64,000 bases of DNA from the NCBI GenBank assembly GCA_039193455.1, contig JBCCWO010000015.1, positions 23,174 to 87,173 on the forward strand, read 5' to 3'. The translations under genes and the position numbers were made by a program. The stretch's first letter is position 1. Each line of letters begins with the position of its first letter. Below the pieces are notes generated by a model. The model did not search any database. It was given only the letters and a program-made list of their open reading frames with translations, and was not told the origin of the DNA. Of the stretch, positions 1-8,083 are shown piece after piece. This DNA is from JBCBGF01 sp039193455 (GTDB lineage Bacteria; Pseudomonadota; Alphaproteobacteria; Rhodobacterales; Rhodobacteraceae).

Positions 1-535
1 TCTTGCCCACCTTGGCATAGGCACGCGGCTCTCCGATGATCTCTTTGCGCCCGTCGCAGGCATAGGTGAACTGGCACTGATAGCGTGCGCCCGTCCCCTG
101 ATAGATCACCCCGCACACCGTGTCGGGGTACCTCGGGCTGTCGACCCGATTCAGGATCACTTCGGCCACTGCGAAGATGCCCTTGGTCGTCTCACCGCGC
201 GCCTCAAAGTACAGCGCTTCGGCCAGACACCGCCACGCCTCATCCCCCGAGGGATCGGGCAGACCGGCCAAAAACTTGGGATCAAAACGGCTCACTTCAA
301 TTTCGCCGCCGGCGTCCGTGCTCAGCTTGCGAGGGTCACGCGACAAACGCCTGACATCGCGTGCCGAAATCGACTGAACGCCTTCATGCTCCATCTCAAG
401 AACATGGGCGATCTTGTCGGTAAACACCGCCGTGGGATCGTTGGAAGAACTCAGCACAACATCGGCCTGCGCGCCGCTGGCAAACATCGCGCAAACACTA
501 AACATCGCAGCCCAATAAGCTGGTCTTCTTGGCAT
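1..535 (-). CDS. SleB-like cell wall hydrolase (partial, runs off window)
   Basis: Secreted peptidoglycan hydrolase of the Hydrolase_2/SleB type, probably cleaving glycan strands during wall remodelling. The ATG at 535 opens a hydrophobic signal-like segment ending near ASGAQA. Further in, the family core ALYFEARGE is followed by a segment containing AEVILNRV and CGVIYQG. The YFEARGE glutamate is the expected catalytic residue. The 3' end lies beyond base 1, so the C-terminus is not seen. It has its own upstream gap of about 180 bases (536-716), in which no clear promoter was recognised. Confidence 0.85.
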   Translation of the reverse strand, partial: MPRRPAYWAAMFSVCAMFASGAQADVVLSSSNDPTAVFTDKIAHVLEMEHEGVQSISARDVRRLSRDPRKLSTDAGGEIEVSRFDPKFLAGLPDPSGDEAWRCLAEALYFEARGETTKGIFAVAEVILNRVDSPRYPDTVCGVIYQGTGARYQCQFTYACDGRKEIIGEPRAYAKVGK

Positions 536-716
536 TTTGCCCCCCAAGGCGAAAACATACGGACACAAGTCCATGGCAAGCTTTTGCCGTTTAGAATGAT
601 TTCACCTTTTCGTCCAATCGACCCGGCAAAACTCCGCCGATACAGACACTAAGCGGGCGCTCTTCAGAAAATGGTTAGACTTTGCGGGGACGGAAAGCGG
701 CCTTGGCTTCAACGCG

Positions 717-3263
717 TTACGGCGTGATGCTGTCCGACCGGATCGCCAGATGCGCCGCCGCCAGGCGGGCCACCGGCACGCGAAACGGTGAGCAGGAAAC
801 ATAGCTAAAGCCCACGGATCGGCAAAAAGCGATGGAATCTGGGTCGCCCGCATGTTCACCGCAAACCGACAATGTGACATCCGGGCGCCCGCGCCGTCCG
901 CGCTCGGCCCCGATGGTCAAGAGCTCACCCACGCCCTCTTCGTCCAGCCGGTGGAACGGGTCCTCGGCAAAGACACCCTGATTGACGTAGGACCCCATGA
1001 ACCGCCCCGCATCGTCGCGCGACAGGCCATAGGCCATCTGGGTCAGGTCATTGGTGCCAAAGCTCAGGAACGAGGCATGCGCCGCGATCTCATCGGCGCG
1101 CAGCGCGGCACGCGGCGTCTCGACCATCACGCCCAGGCGATAGTCAAAGGTCGTCTGCTGCTCGGCCGTCACCGCCGCGGCAACCGCATCGATCCGCGCC
1201 TTCACAAGCTCGACCTCGCGCTTGGCCGACACCAGCGGGATCATCACCTCGGGCGCGACCGGCGCGCCCGACCGGCTGGCCGCCACCGTCGCCTCAAAGA
1301 TCGCGCGGGCCTGCATGTCGTAGATCTCGGGCACGGCAATCCCCAGCCGCACGCCGCGCATCCCCAGCATCGGGTTGAACTCGGCCAGCGCCTCGACCCG
1401 GCGCGTCACTGTCGCCACCGACAGATCCAGCGCATCGGCCAGCTCGCGCAGGCCCTCTTGCCCATGGGGCAGAAACTCGTGCAGCGGCGGGTCGAGCAGG
1501 CGAATGCAGACCGGCTGGCCCTGCATGATCTCAAAGAGCGCGGTGAAATCCGCGCGCTGCATCGGCAGCAAGCGCTCGATCACGGCGGCGCGGTTTTCGG
1601 GACCGTCGGCAAAGATCATCTCGCGCATGACGGTCAGGCGATCGTCGTTGAAGAACATGTGCTCGGTCCGGCAGAGCCCGATCCCTTCCGCGCGGAAGGT
1701 CCGCGCCATGCGCGCCTCGGCCGGTGTATCGGCATTCGCCCGCACGCCGATATCACGCGCCGCATCTGCCCAGCCCAGAAGCGTCTGGAACGCATCGTCC
1801 AGCGCAGGTTCCAACAGCGGTGCGGACCCGGCCAGAACCTGGCCCGTGGTGCCATCAATGGTCAGGATATGGCCCTCGCCGAACACGCGCCCATCATCTG
1901 CGGTCAGCGTCTTGTCGCGGCGGTTCAGCCGCATGCCCGAGGCGCCCACCACACAGGGCAGGCCCAGGCCGCGGGCGATCACCGCCGCATGGCTGGTCGC
2001 ACCGCCACGCTCGGTCAGGACGCCCACGCTGGCATGCATCCCGCGCACATCCTCGGGCGAGGTTTCGCGGCGCACCAGGATGCAGGGCTCATCGCGCGAC
2101 GCGCTCGACTGCGCGGCGCGCGCGCTAAAGACAATCCGTCCCGTCGCCGCCCCGGGGCTTGCCGCGATCCCTGCCGCGCAGACATCGCGCGCCCCGCGCG
2201 GATCGACCTGACGGTGCAGCAGTTCGGGCAGAGCCTGCGGCTCGACCCGCAGCACCGCATCCTCGGGCGGGATGATCCCGTCTTCGGCCAATGCAACGGC
2301 GATCTGCACCTCGGCCCGCGCCCCGCGCGGCACCCGCACCGCATCCAGAATGCTGAGTGTGCCCGCCTGGATCGTGAACTCGATCTCCATCTCTTCCTTC
2401 AGACGGGTCCGGCACAGCCCGCCCATCTCTTTGAGCGTCTCGAACACCTCGGGGCACAGCTCTTCCAGCGACGGCCCCCGCGGATCGCGGGTCAGGTAGA
2501 GCGCGCCGTCGGTCTGGCGCACCGCATCGCGCCCCTGGCTCTGGCTCAGGTAGCGTCCGGTGATCTGCGGCGTGCCGGTGGTCGCATCGATGAACTGGAT
2601 CACGCCCGAGCCGCTTTCGGCCTTGCCCACGCCCAGCGCCATTTCCTGCACGACCAGCCCCAGCCCCGCATCCGGCGGCGCACCGCGCGCCTGGCGCAGC
2701 AGCCGGGCCGAGGTGCCTTCCCAGGCCCGCGCCATGGATTGCAGCACATCGGCCAGCTGACGCTCGATCTCTTGCGGGAAGGGTTCGTCCGCCTCATCCT
2801 CATAGGCGTCGAGCAGCGCGTTCAGATCGCTGTCGCTTTCAGCCTCGTCAAAGACATCGGGGTCGAGTCGTGCGACATGGGCGGCGTACGACTGGATAAA
2901 CCGCCGGTAAAGCGCATCGGCGGCCTCATGCCCCATGGTCTGGATCAGTTCGGCGTGGCGGGCATCGTTCATCCCGATGTTCAGGATCGCGCCCGGACCG
3001 CCCCAATCCGGATCCTGGCTAGACGGGCGCACAGACACCAGGGGCTTTGGCCCGAATGCCGACAAAAGCTCTTTCATATCAGGGACTTGCCCGGATGCCA
3101 GTCCGCGAACGGCGGGGAAGGACAGCGCCACGGTCCGCGGCACCGGCATCTCAAGCCGGATCAGCCGCTGCAGGCATTTCGCCCGCCCGCCATGCAACCC
3201 GGCCGAGATCGGTGCGCTTGGCGTGATCTCGGCAAAGTCAGGGATATCAATATGTTTCTGCAC
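717..3263 (-). CDS. ppdK: Pyruvate phosphate dikinase-like PEP-utilizing enzyme
   Basis: Probably interconverts pyruvate, ATP and phosphate with PEP, AMP and PPi. The 848-residue protein keeps the phosphohistidine loop GGATSHAAVIARG (H425), the PEP/pyruvate barrel motifs GIGLCRTEHMFF (about 527-538) and SFGTNDLTQ (about 734-742), and the C-terminal Cys loop SVCGEHAGDP (C801). The N-terminal ATP-grasp part is diverged: the usual basic/Gly motif of PPDK reads SVRPSSQDPDWGGPGAI here. The protein is slightly shorter than classical PPDK (about 875-890). It lies 74 bases downstream of glyS on the same strand and may be co-transcribed. PPDK is the best name, but the altered N-domain leaves the exact nucleotide reaction open. 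Confidence 0.82.
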   Translation of the reverse strand: MQKHIDIPDFAEITPSAPISAGLHGGRAKCLQRLIRLEMPVPRTVALSFPAVRGLASGQVPDMKELLSAFGPKPLVSVRPSSQDPDWGGPGAILNIGMNDARHAELIQTMGHEAADALYRRFIQSYAAHVARLDPDVFDEAESDSDLNALLDAYEDEADEPFPQEIERQLADVLQSMARAWEGTSARLLRQARGAPPDAGLGLVVQEMALGVGKAESGSGVIQFIDATTGTPQITGRYLSQSQGRDAVRQTDGALYLTRDPRGPSLEELCPEVFETLKEMGGLCRTRLKEEMEIEFTIQAGTLSILDAVRVPRGARAEVQIAVALAEDGIIPPEDAVLRVEPQALPELLHRQVDPRGARDVCAAGIAASPGAATGRIVFSARAAQSSASRDEPCILVRRETSPEDVRGMHASVGVLTERGGATSHAAVIARGLGLPCVVGASGMRLNRRDKTLTADDGRVFGEGHILTIDGTTGQVLAGSAPLLEPALDDAFQTLLGWADAARDIGVRANADTPAEARMARTFRAEGIGLCRTEHMFFNDDRLTVMREMIFADGPENRAAVIERLLPMQRADFTALFEIMQGQPVCIRLLDPPLHEFLPHGQEGLRELADALDLSVATVTRRVEALAEFNPMLGMRGVRLGIAVPEIYDMQARAIFEATVAASRSGAPVAPEVMIPLVSAKREVELVKARIDAVAAAVTAEQQTTFDYRLGVMVETPRAALRADEIAAHASFLSFGTNDLTQMAYGLSRDDAGRFMGSYVNQGVFAEDPFHRLDEEGVGELLTIGAERGRRGRPDVTLSVCGEHAGDPDSIAFCRSVGFSYVSCSPFRVPVARLAAAHLAIRSDSITP

Positions 3264-3337
3264 TGCGGCACCATTCCTGATCCGCAGAATAAGGTGTCAG
3301 GTCGACTTGACAAGGTCGCCAATGTCGCGCCGCAGCA

Positions 3338-5494
3338 TCACTCGGCGATACGCGTCAAATCCGCCACGGCGCCACAGGTGGCCCGGATCCGGTGCAACAG
3401 GTTCAGCCGGTTGCGCCGCAGAACCTGGCTTTCGGCATTGACCTGCACGGCCTCAAAGAACGCATCAATGGGCCCGCGCAGCCCCGCCATGGCATGCATC
3501 GCCGTCTCAAAATCCTGGCCCGCCATCGCCGGCGCAATCGCCGCCTCGGCCGTATCGAGCGCGGCAAACAGCGCCTTCTCCGCCGGGTCCTCGGCGAATT
3601 TCAGATCGGCGCCATAGGAATACTCGACCCCGTCCTTTTCCTCCGCCTGGGTGAGGATGTTATTGGCGCGCCGGAACCCCTGGATCAGGTTCTCACCATC
3701 GTCGGTGGCCAGCGTTGCCTGCAACGCCGTGGCGCGTTTCACCAGAAGCGCGAGGTCATCATTGCCGGGCATGGCGAGGCAGGCGTCGATCACATCGTGG
3801 CGGATGCCCCGGTCGCGGAGGTAGACCTTTAGGCGGTCGAAAAGGAAATCAAGCACGCCATACCCAACAAACCATTTGCCATCTGATCCCGACACAATAG
3901 CAAGCTGTTGTTCGACCGACCGAGCGTCAGGATACCTCTCGTCTCCGCGATAAGTTGGTTCAGGATGTGCGTCTGCGGCGAAGCGCAAGTGGTCAAAAGC
4001 TCTTAATTGGAGATCATTCTCCAACACTAACCGAATAACCCCGAGCGCCGCCCGCCGCAGCGCGAAAGGATCCTTCGATCCGGTGGGCTTTTCATCAATC
4101 GCCCAGAACCCGGTCAGCGTGTCGATCTTATCGGCCAGCGCAACCGCCACCGACACCGGCGCGGACGGCACATCATCAGATGGCCCGAGCGGCTGGTAAT
4201 GCTCCTGCGCCACCACCGCGATCTCATCGCCCAACCCGGCTGCCTTGGCATAGTAGCCGCCCATGATCCCCTGCAACTCGGGAAACTCATAGACCATCTC
4301 CGACGACAGATCGGCCTTCGCCACCCGCGCCGCCTGCTCCGCCACGTCCGGATCAGCGCCGACCACCGGCGCAATCTCGCGCGCGAGCGCCGCAATCCGA
4401 TCGATCCGCTCGGCCTGCGAGCCGAGCTTCGCATGGAACGTCACGTTTCCAAGCTGCGCGAGCCAAGGCTGCATCTTCTCAGCCTCCGCCACCCGCAAAT
4501 CATTCTCCCAAAAGAACTTCGCATCCGCGAGCCGCGCCGCCAGCACCTTTTGGTTGCCCGCCAGGATCGTCGCCCCATTATCCGCCGTCTCGGTATTGGC
4601 GACCGTCACGAATTTCTCGATCCGCCCGGTCTTGGGGTTCCGGATGGAAAAGAACTTCTGATGTTCTTTCATCGAGGTCTGCAAAACCTCCGGCGGCAGG
4701 TCGAGATAGGCGGCCCCAATCTCACCGATCAGCACAACCGGCCATTCGACGAGCCCCGCCACCTCGGCCAAAAGCCCCTTATCCCCGACAACTTCCAGCC
4801 CCTGCGCAAAAGCCTGGCTGGTTGCGTCGGCCCAGATATGCTCGGCCCGCTCTTCGGCGGACAGAACGACAAAGGCGCGTTTCAGCTTGGCGGCATAATC
4901 CTCAAAAGACGTCACCTGAAACGGCGTCGGCGCCAGAAACCGGTGGCCTTCGGTCATATCGCTTGCCGCAAGGCCCTCGATCTCCACCGGCACAACCACG
5001 GCCCCGGCCTCGTCGCTCATAAGGCACAGGATCCGCTGCAAGGGTCGCACCCAGCGCAAGCTGCCAGAGCCCCAGCGCATAGATTTGGGCCACGGGAAAT
5101 TGCGCACCGTCGCGTCCAGTACCTCGGCCACAATCTCCGCTGCCGGGCGCCCGGCCCGTTCGATCACGGCAAAGAACACCTCGCCCTTCTTGTCGGCCCG
5201 GCGCTCCAGCTGATCCATGCTCAGCCCGGTGGAGCGCAAGAACCCCTCCACCGCCTTTTCCGGCGCATCCGTCCGGGGGCCCTTGCGCTCTTCGCGCACC
5301 ATCGGGCTCTCTGCCGTCAGCCCCTCAACCGTCAACGCAAGCCGGCGCGGCGTCGAAAACGCGCCCGCACTGGCATAGGTCAGCCCCGCCTCGACCAGAC
5401 CGTCCGTGACCAGACGCTTGAGGTCGCTTGCGGCCTTCGCCTGCATCCGCGCAGGGATTTCCTCGGAAAAGAGTTCGATCAGAAGATCGGGCAT
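3338..5494 (-). CDS. glyS: Glycine--tRNA ligase beta subunit
   Basis: Beta subunit of the alpha2beta2 bacterial glycyl-tRNA synthetase, providing tRNA recognition. The protein (718 residues) opens with the family signature MPDLLIELFSEEIPARMQ. The start at 5494 was chosen because this motif begins there; a longer in-frame reading adds ten unrelated residues. The stop codon of the upstream DUF6446-like gene overlaps the start (TAATG), pointing to translational coupling. The alpha subunit glyQ is in the same orientation about 1.5 kb upstream, separated by three small genes. Confidence 0.97.
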   Translation of the reverse strand: MPDLLIELFSEEIPARMQAKAASDLKRLVTDGLVEAGLTYASAGAFSTPRRLALTVEGLTAESPMVREERKGPRTDAPEKAVEGFLRSTGLSMDQLERRADKKGEVFFAVIERAGRPAAEIVAEVLDATVRNFPWPKSMRWGSGSLRWVRPLQRILCLMSDEAGAVVVPVEIEGLAASDMTEGHRFLAPTPFQVTSFEDYAAKLKRAFVVLSAEERAEHIWADATSQAFAQGLEVVGDKGLLAEVAGLVEWPVVLIGEIGAAYLDLPPEVLQTSMKEHQKFFSIRNPKTGRIEKFVTVANTETADNGATILAGNQKVLAARLADAKFFWENDLRVAEAEKMQPWLAQLGNVTFHAKLGSQAERIDRIAALAREIAPVVGADPDVAEQAARVAKADLSSEMVYEFPELQGIMGGYYAKAAGLGDEIAVVAQEHYQPLGPSDDVPSAPVSVAVALADKIDTLTGFWAIDEKPTGSKDPFALRRAALGVIRLVLENDLQLRAFDHLRFAADAHPEPTYRGDERYPDARSVEQQLAIVSGSDGKWFVGYGVLDFLFDRLKVYLRDRGIRHDVIDACLAMPGNDDLALLVKRATALQATLATDDGENLIQGFRRANNILTQAEEKDGVEYSYGADLKFAEDPAEKALFAALDTAEAAIAPAMAGQDFETAMHAMAGLRGPIDAFFEAVQVNAESQVLRRNRLNLLHRIRATCGAVADLTRIAE

Positions 5495-5994
5495 TACGAG
5501 TTTCCTTCCGGCGCTGGCGGGCACCCTTCGGGCGCGGGGCGGCCATCAAACACCTCTTCCCCGCAGATATTGATCTGATGCCAGGCAAAGGCCCGGCCAT
5601 CGGGAAATACCGCAATCACGCGATCAATCCCGAACGTCACGTTGGACTGGCCGAGATACGCCTGCGCGCCCCCGCTGGCAAGCGCATCGCCGATGGCTTC
5701 GGCATCAAAACAGTCGAACCACCCCGGCGCGTTCAGCGGGACCGCCTGCGGATAGGGATCACCCGCGACCTCTCCGGCCACCTCAAAGCAGGCGCGAAAC
5801 CGGATGGGCGAACTCGTGGCGTCGATCGCCTGCACATCCATGGCCTCCAGCGGTTGCGCCACCCCGTCGGTAGTGATGGCCAGCGCAACATCATCCACCC
5901 GCTCGTAGAACGCATACACCTGCAGCCAGTACATCGCTGCCCCACCGGCCAGCCCTGCAACAAGCAAGAATATCACCATGACCTTGCCGCTCAT
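5494..5994 (-). CDS. DUF6446-like single-span membrane protein
   Basis: A 166-residue protein with an N-terminal membrane anchor (roughly residues 4-25, VMVIFLLVAGLAGGAAMYW) and a predicted periplasmic domain with three cysteines, in the segments RACFEV, DCFDAE and NICGEEV. I recall this protein lying between glyQ and glyS in Rhodobacteraceae, where it is named DUF6446; that assignment is from memory. Function unknown. Its stop overlaps the glyS start by one base and only four bases separate it from the FkbM gene, so it belongs to the gly operon. Confidence 0.7.
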   Translation of the reverse strand: MSGKVMVIFLLVAGLAGGAAMYWLQVYAFYERVDDVALAITTDGVAQPLEAMDVQAIDATSSPIRFRACFEVAGEVAGDPYPQAVPLNAPGWFDCFDAEAIGDALASGGAQAYLGQSNVTFGIDRVIAVFPDGRAFAWHQINICGEEVFDGRPAPEGCPPAPEGNS

Positions 5995-5998
5995 GCCC

Positions 5999-6673
5999 TC
6001 AGATCCAATCGAGATTGACCTTGGTCGTGGGATAGGTCGCCGCCACGCGCTCTTTCAACGCGCGAAACCGGGGGCGCAGCGCCTTGAACTTGCGCTCATG
6101 AGTTTCGGCCACGGTCAGGCGGATCGGTGCGAACAGATCCTGCCGCTCCATCTCTTCCAGGATGTCCAATTCGGCCCCTTCGATGTCCATCTTCAGAAAA
6201 GCAATGTCGCCATGGGCATCGATCAGCCCGCGCAAAAAGGCGGGAAAGTCGATCATGTCGACGGCAATCCCGGCCGCGTCGCCCTCGTCAATGCCGCGCC
6301 CGCCCGCGATCACGGTGCTCTTCACCGATCCGCCGCGCGGGTTGTCGGCAAAGTTTGCCGCCCGCATCAGCGTGATCTGCCCGGAATGCAACCCAACCGC
6401 CGCTTGGTGCAGCGTCACGTTCCTGGCCGCGCCAAAACGTTTCGAGAGCTTGCCAAAGGCAAAGGGATCGGGCTCAAAGCAATGCACCGTCGCCCCGGTC
6501 GCGGCAAGAACCGCCGTCACCTCGCCCACGTTCGCCCCGCAATCCACCGCCACATCGCCGGGCCGCAGCATCGAGGCGATGCCATCCAACAGCCCCCGCG
6601 CATGCGCCACCCGAACGTTCCGGTCATGGCGGCGTTTCAGCTTTTCCACCTCGGCGATGGCGGCCTCACTCAT
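5999..6673 (-). CDS. FkbM family methyltransferase
   Basis: Class I SAM-dependent methyltransferase of the FkbM family (224 residues). SAM-binding motif I reads VAVDCGANVGEVTAVLA; the acidic post-I motif is HCFEPDPFAFGKL, and FLKMDIEGAELDILEEM is the typical FkbM motif. Substrate unknown; FkbM members often O-methylate sugars or polyketides. The start at 6673 overlaps the stop of the upstream VOC gene (ATGA), which favours it over the longer in-frame start at 6694. Part of the compact glyQ-glyS operon. Confidence 0.85.
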   Translation of the reverse strand: MSEAAIAEVEKLKRRHDRNVRVAHARGLLDGIASMLRPGDVAVDCGANVGEVTAVLAATGATVHCFEPDPFAFGKLSKRFGAARNVTLHQAAVGLHSGQITLMRAANFADNPRGGSVKSTVIAGGRGIDEGDAAGIAVDMIDFPAFLRGLIDAHGDIAFLKMDIEGAELDILEEMERQDLFAPIRLTVAETHERKFKALRPRFRALKERVAATYPTTKVNLDWI

Positions 6674-7029
6674 CCCGGATCCTGCCCAAAGCACACGACA
6701 TTGCCGTCAGGATCCGTGATCTCGATCTCATCCATCCCGTATTCCGTGCGGGTGGGGCCGGTGAACGTGGCCCCCGCCGCGGCGAACGCGGCCCGGAGCC
6801 CGGCCAGATCGTCGGTATGAAAATACGCCCGCCAGCGGTGATAGGGCGCCTCGGGGCCTTGCCACGCCTCCAAAAACACCTGCGCCGCGTCACGCCGATA
6901 AATGCCAAAGCCCGTCACCGGCTCTCCCGCTTCCTCGCCCACCCGAAACCCCAGCACCTCGGTCCAAAACGCCCGCGCGCGCGGGTAGTCCGAGACGCGC
7001 AAGACGGGGATCGAAGACGTCAGGCTCAC
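6670..7029 (-). CDS. VOC (glyoxalase/bleomycin-resistance-like) family protein
   Basis: A 119-residue single vicinal-oxygen-chelate domain: SIPVLRVSDYPRARAFWTE at the start, GFGIYRRDAAQVFLE in the middle and IEITDPDGNVVCFGQ at the end, the usual VOC beta-alpha-beta pattern with a C-terminal acidic metal-ligand region. The likely start is a GTG at 7029 that overlaps the glyQ stop (GTGA). A longer in-frame reading would run deep into glyQ and is not credible. Substrate unknown; it could be a dimeric dioxygenase-like or antibiotic-binding protein. Confidence 0.85.
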   Translation of the reverse strand: MSLTSSIPVLRVSDYPRARAFWTEVLGFRVGEEAGEPVTGFGIYRRDAAQVFLEAWQGPEAPYHRWRAYFHTDDLAGLRAAFAAAGATFTGPTRTEYGMDEIEITDPDGNVVCFGQDPG

Positions 7030-7946
7030 GCCGCCGCGCCCCCGGCCTCGGTTTGGACGAACGCATCCGCACATTGCTTGGCCAGCGCCCGCACCCGCCC
7101 GATATAGGCCTGACGTTCCGTGACCGAGATCACCCCCCGCGCGTCCAGCAGGTTGAAGAGGTGGCTCGCCTTGATGCACTGATCATAGGCTGGCAGCGCC
7201 ATGATGATCCGGCGGCCGGTCTTGGGGTCATCCGCAGGCTCGCCCAGAATGCGCTGGCACTCGGCCTCGGCATCCTCGAAATGCCGCATCAACATCTCGG
7301 TATCGGCCACGTCAAAGTTCCACCGCGCATATTGTGCCTCGGCCTCGCGAAACACATCGCCATAGGTCAGCGGAATGGGCGATTGCGGGTCATTGAACGG
7401 CATCGCGTTGCCGTCATCATAGCCCAGCACATACATCGCCAGCCGCTCCAGCCCATAGGTCAGCTCACCCGACACCGGTTTGCAGTCATGCCCGCCCACC
7501 TGCTGGAAATAGGTGTACTGGCTCACCTCCATCCCGTCGCACCACACCTCCCAGCCCAGGCCCCAGGCGCCCAAGGTCGGGCTTTCCCAGTCATCTTCGA
7601 CAAAGCGGATGTCATGCAGCGATGTGTCGATCCCAATGGCATCGAGCGAGCCCAGGTAGATCTCTTGCAGATCCGGCGGCGAGGGTTTGAGCAGCACCTG
7701 ATACTGATAGTAATGCTGCCAGCGGTTCGGGCTGTCGCCATAGCGCCCATCGGTGGGCCGGCGCGACGGCTGTACATAGGCCGCGGCCCAGGGCGTCGAT
7801 CCCAGCGAGCGCAGCGTGGTGGCCGGATGAAACGTGCCCGCGCCCACCTCCATGTCATAGGGCTGCAGGATCGCACAGCCACGGCCCGCCCAATAGGTCT
7901 GCAGCCGCAGGATCACATCCTGAAAACAGGTGGGGGTGTCTGCCAT
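7026..7946 (-). CDS. glyQ: Glycine--tRNA ligase alpha subunit
   Basis: Catalytic alpha subunit of glycyl-tRNA synthetase (306 residues), making glycyl-adenylate. Diagnostic segments are FQDVILRLQTYWAGRGCAI, QPYDMEVGAGTFHPATTLR and LERLAMYVLGYD. The start at 7946 (MADTPTCFQDV) matches the usual N-terminus; alternatives at 7958 or 7982 add a few residues, and none has a strong ribosome-binding site. It is the first gene of a tightly overlapping operon (glyQ, VOC, FkbM, DUF6446-like, glyS, possibly PPDK). Confidence 0.97.
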   Translation of the reverse strand: MADTPTCFQDVILRLQTYWAGRGCAILQPYDMEVGAGTFHPATTLRSLGSTPWAAAYVQPSRRPTDGRYGDSPNRWQHYYQYQVLLKPSPPDLQEIYLGSLDAIGIDTSLHDIRFVEDDWESPTLGAWGLGWEVWCDGMEVSQYTYFQQVGGHDCKPVSGELTYGLERLAMYVLGYDDGNAMPFNDPQSPIPLTYGDVFREAEAQYARWNFDVADTEMLMRHFEDAEAECQRILGEPADDPKTGRRIIMALPAYDQCIKASHLFNLLDARGVISVTERQAYIGRVRALAKQCADAFVQTEAGGAAA

Positions 7947-8083
7947 TTTCGCCGCCATGCCCGTGGAAAAACGCGTTCTCAATAGGCAACAGGCCGCCGG
8001 GGGTCAATCAAGCCCCGGGTTATGGGCGTGCAATGGCCGCGCGCTCTGGTATCTTGCCGAAAAAATAACAGTGCGGGGGCGGC

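Noticed and set aside
852..3617. A 921-codon open frame on the plus strand
   Set aside because: It is antisense to the PPDK and glyS genes; its Arg/His-rich translation is the usual shadow of a GC-rich gene on the other strand.
4199..5578. A 459-codon plus-strand frame opposite glyS
   Set aside because: Shadow of glyS with a low-complexity His/Arg-rich translation and no ribosome-binding site.
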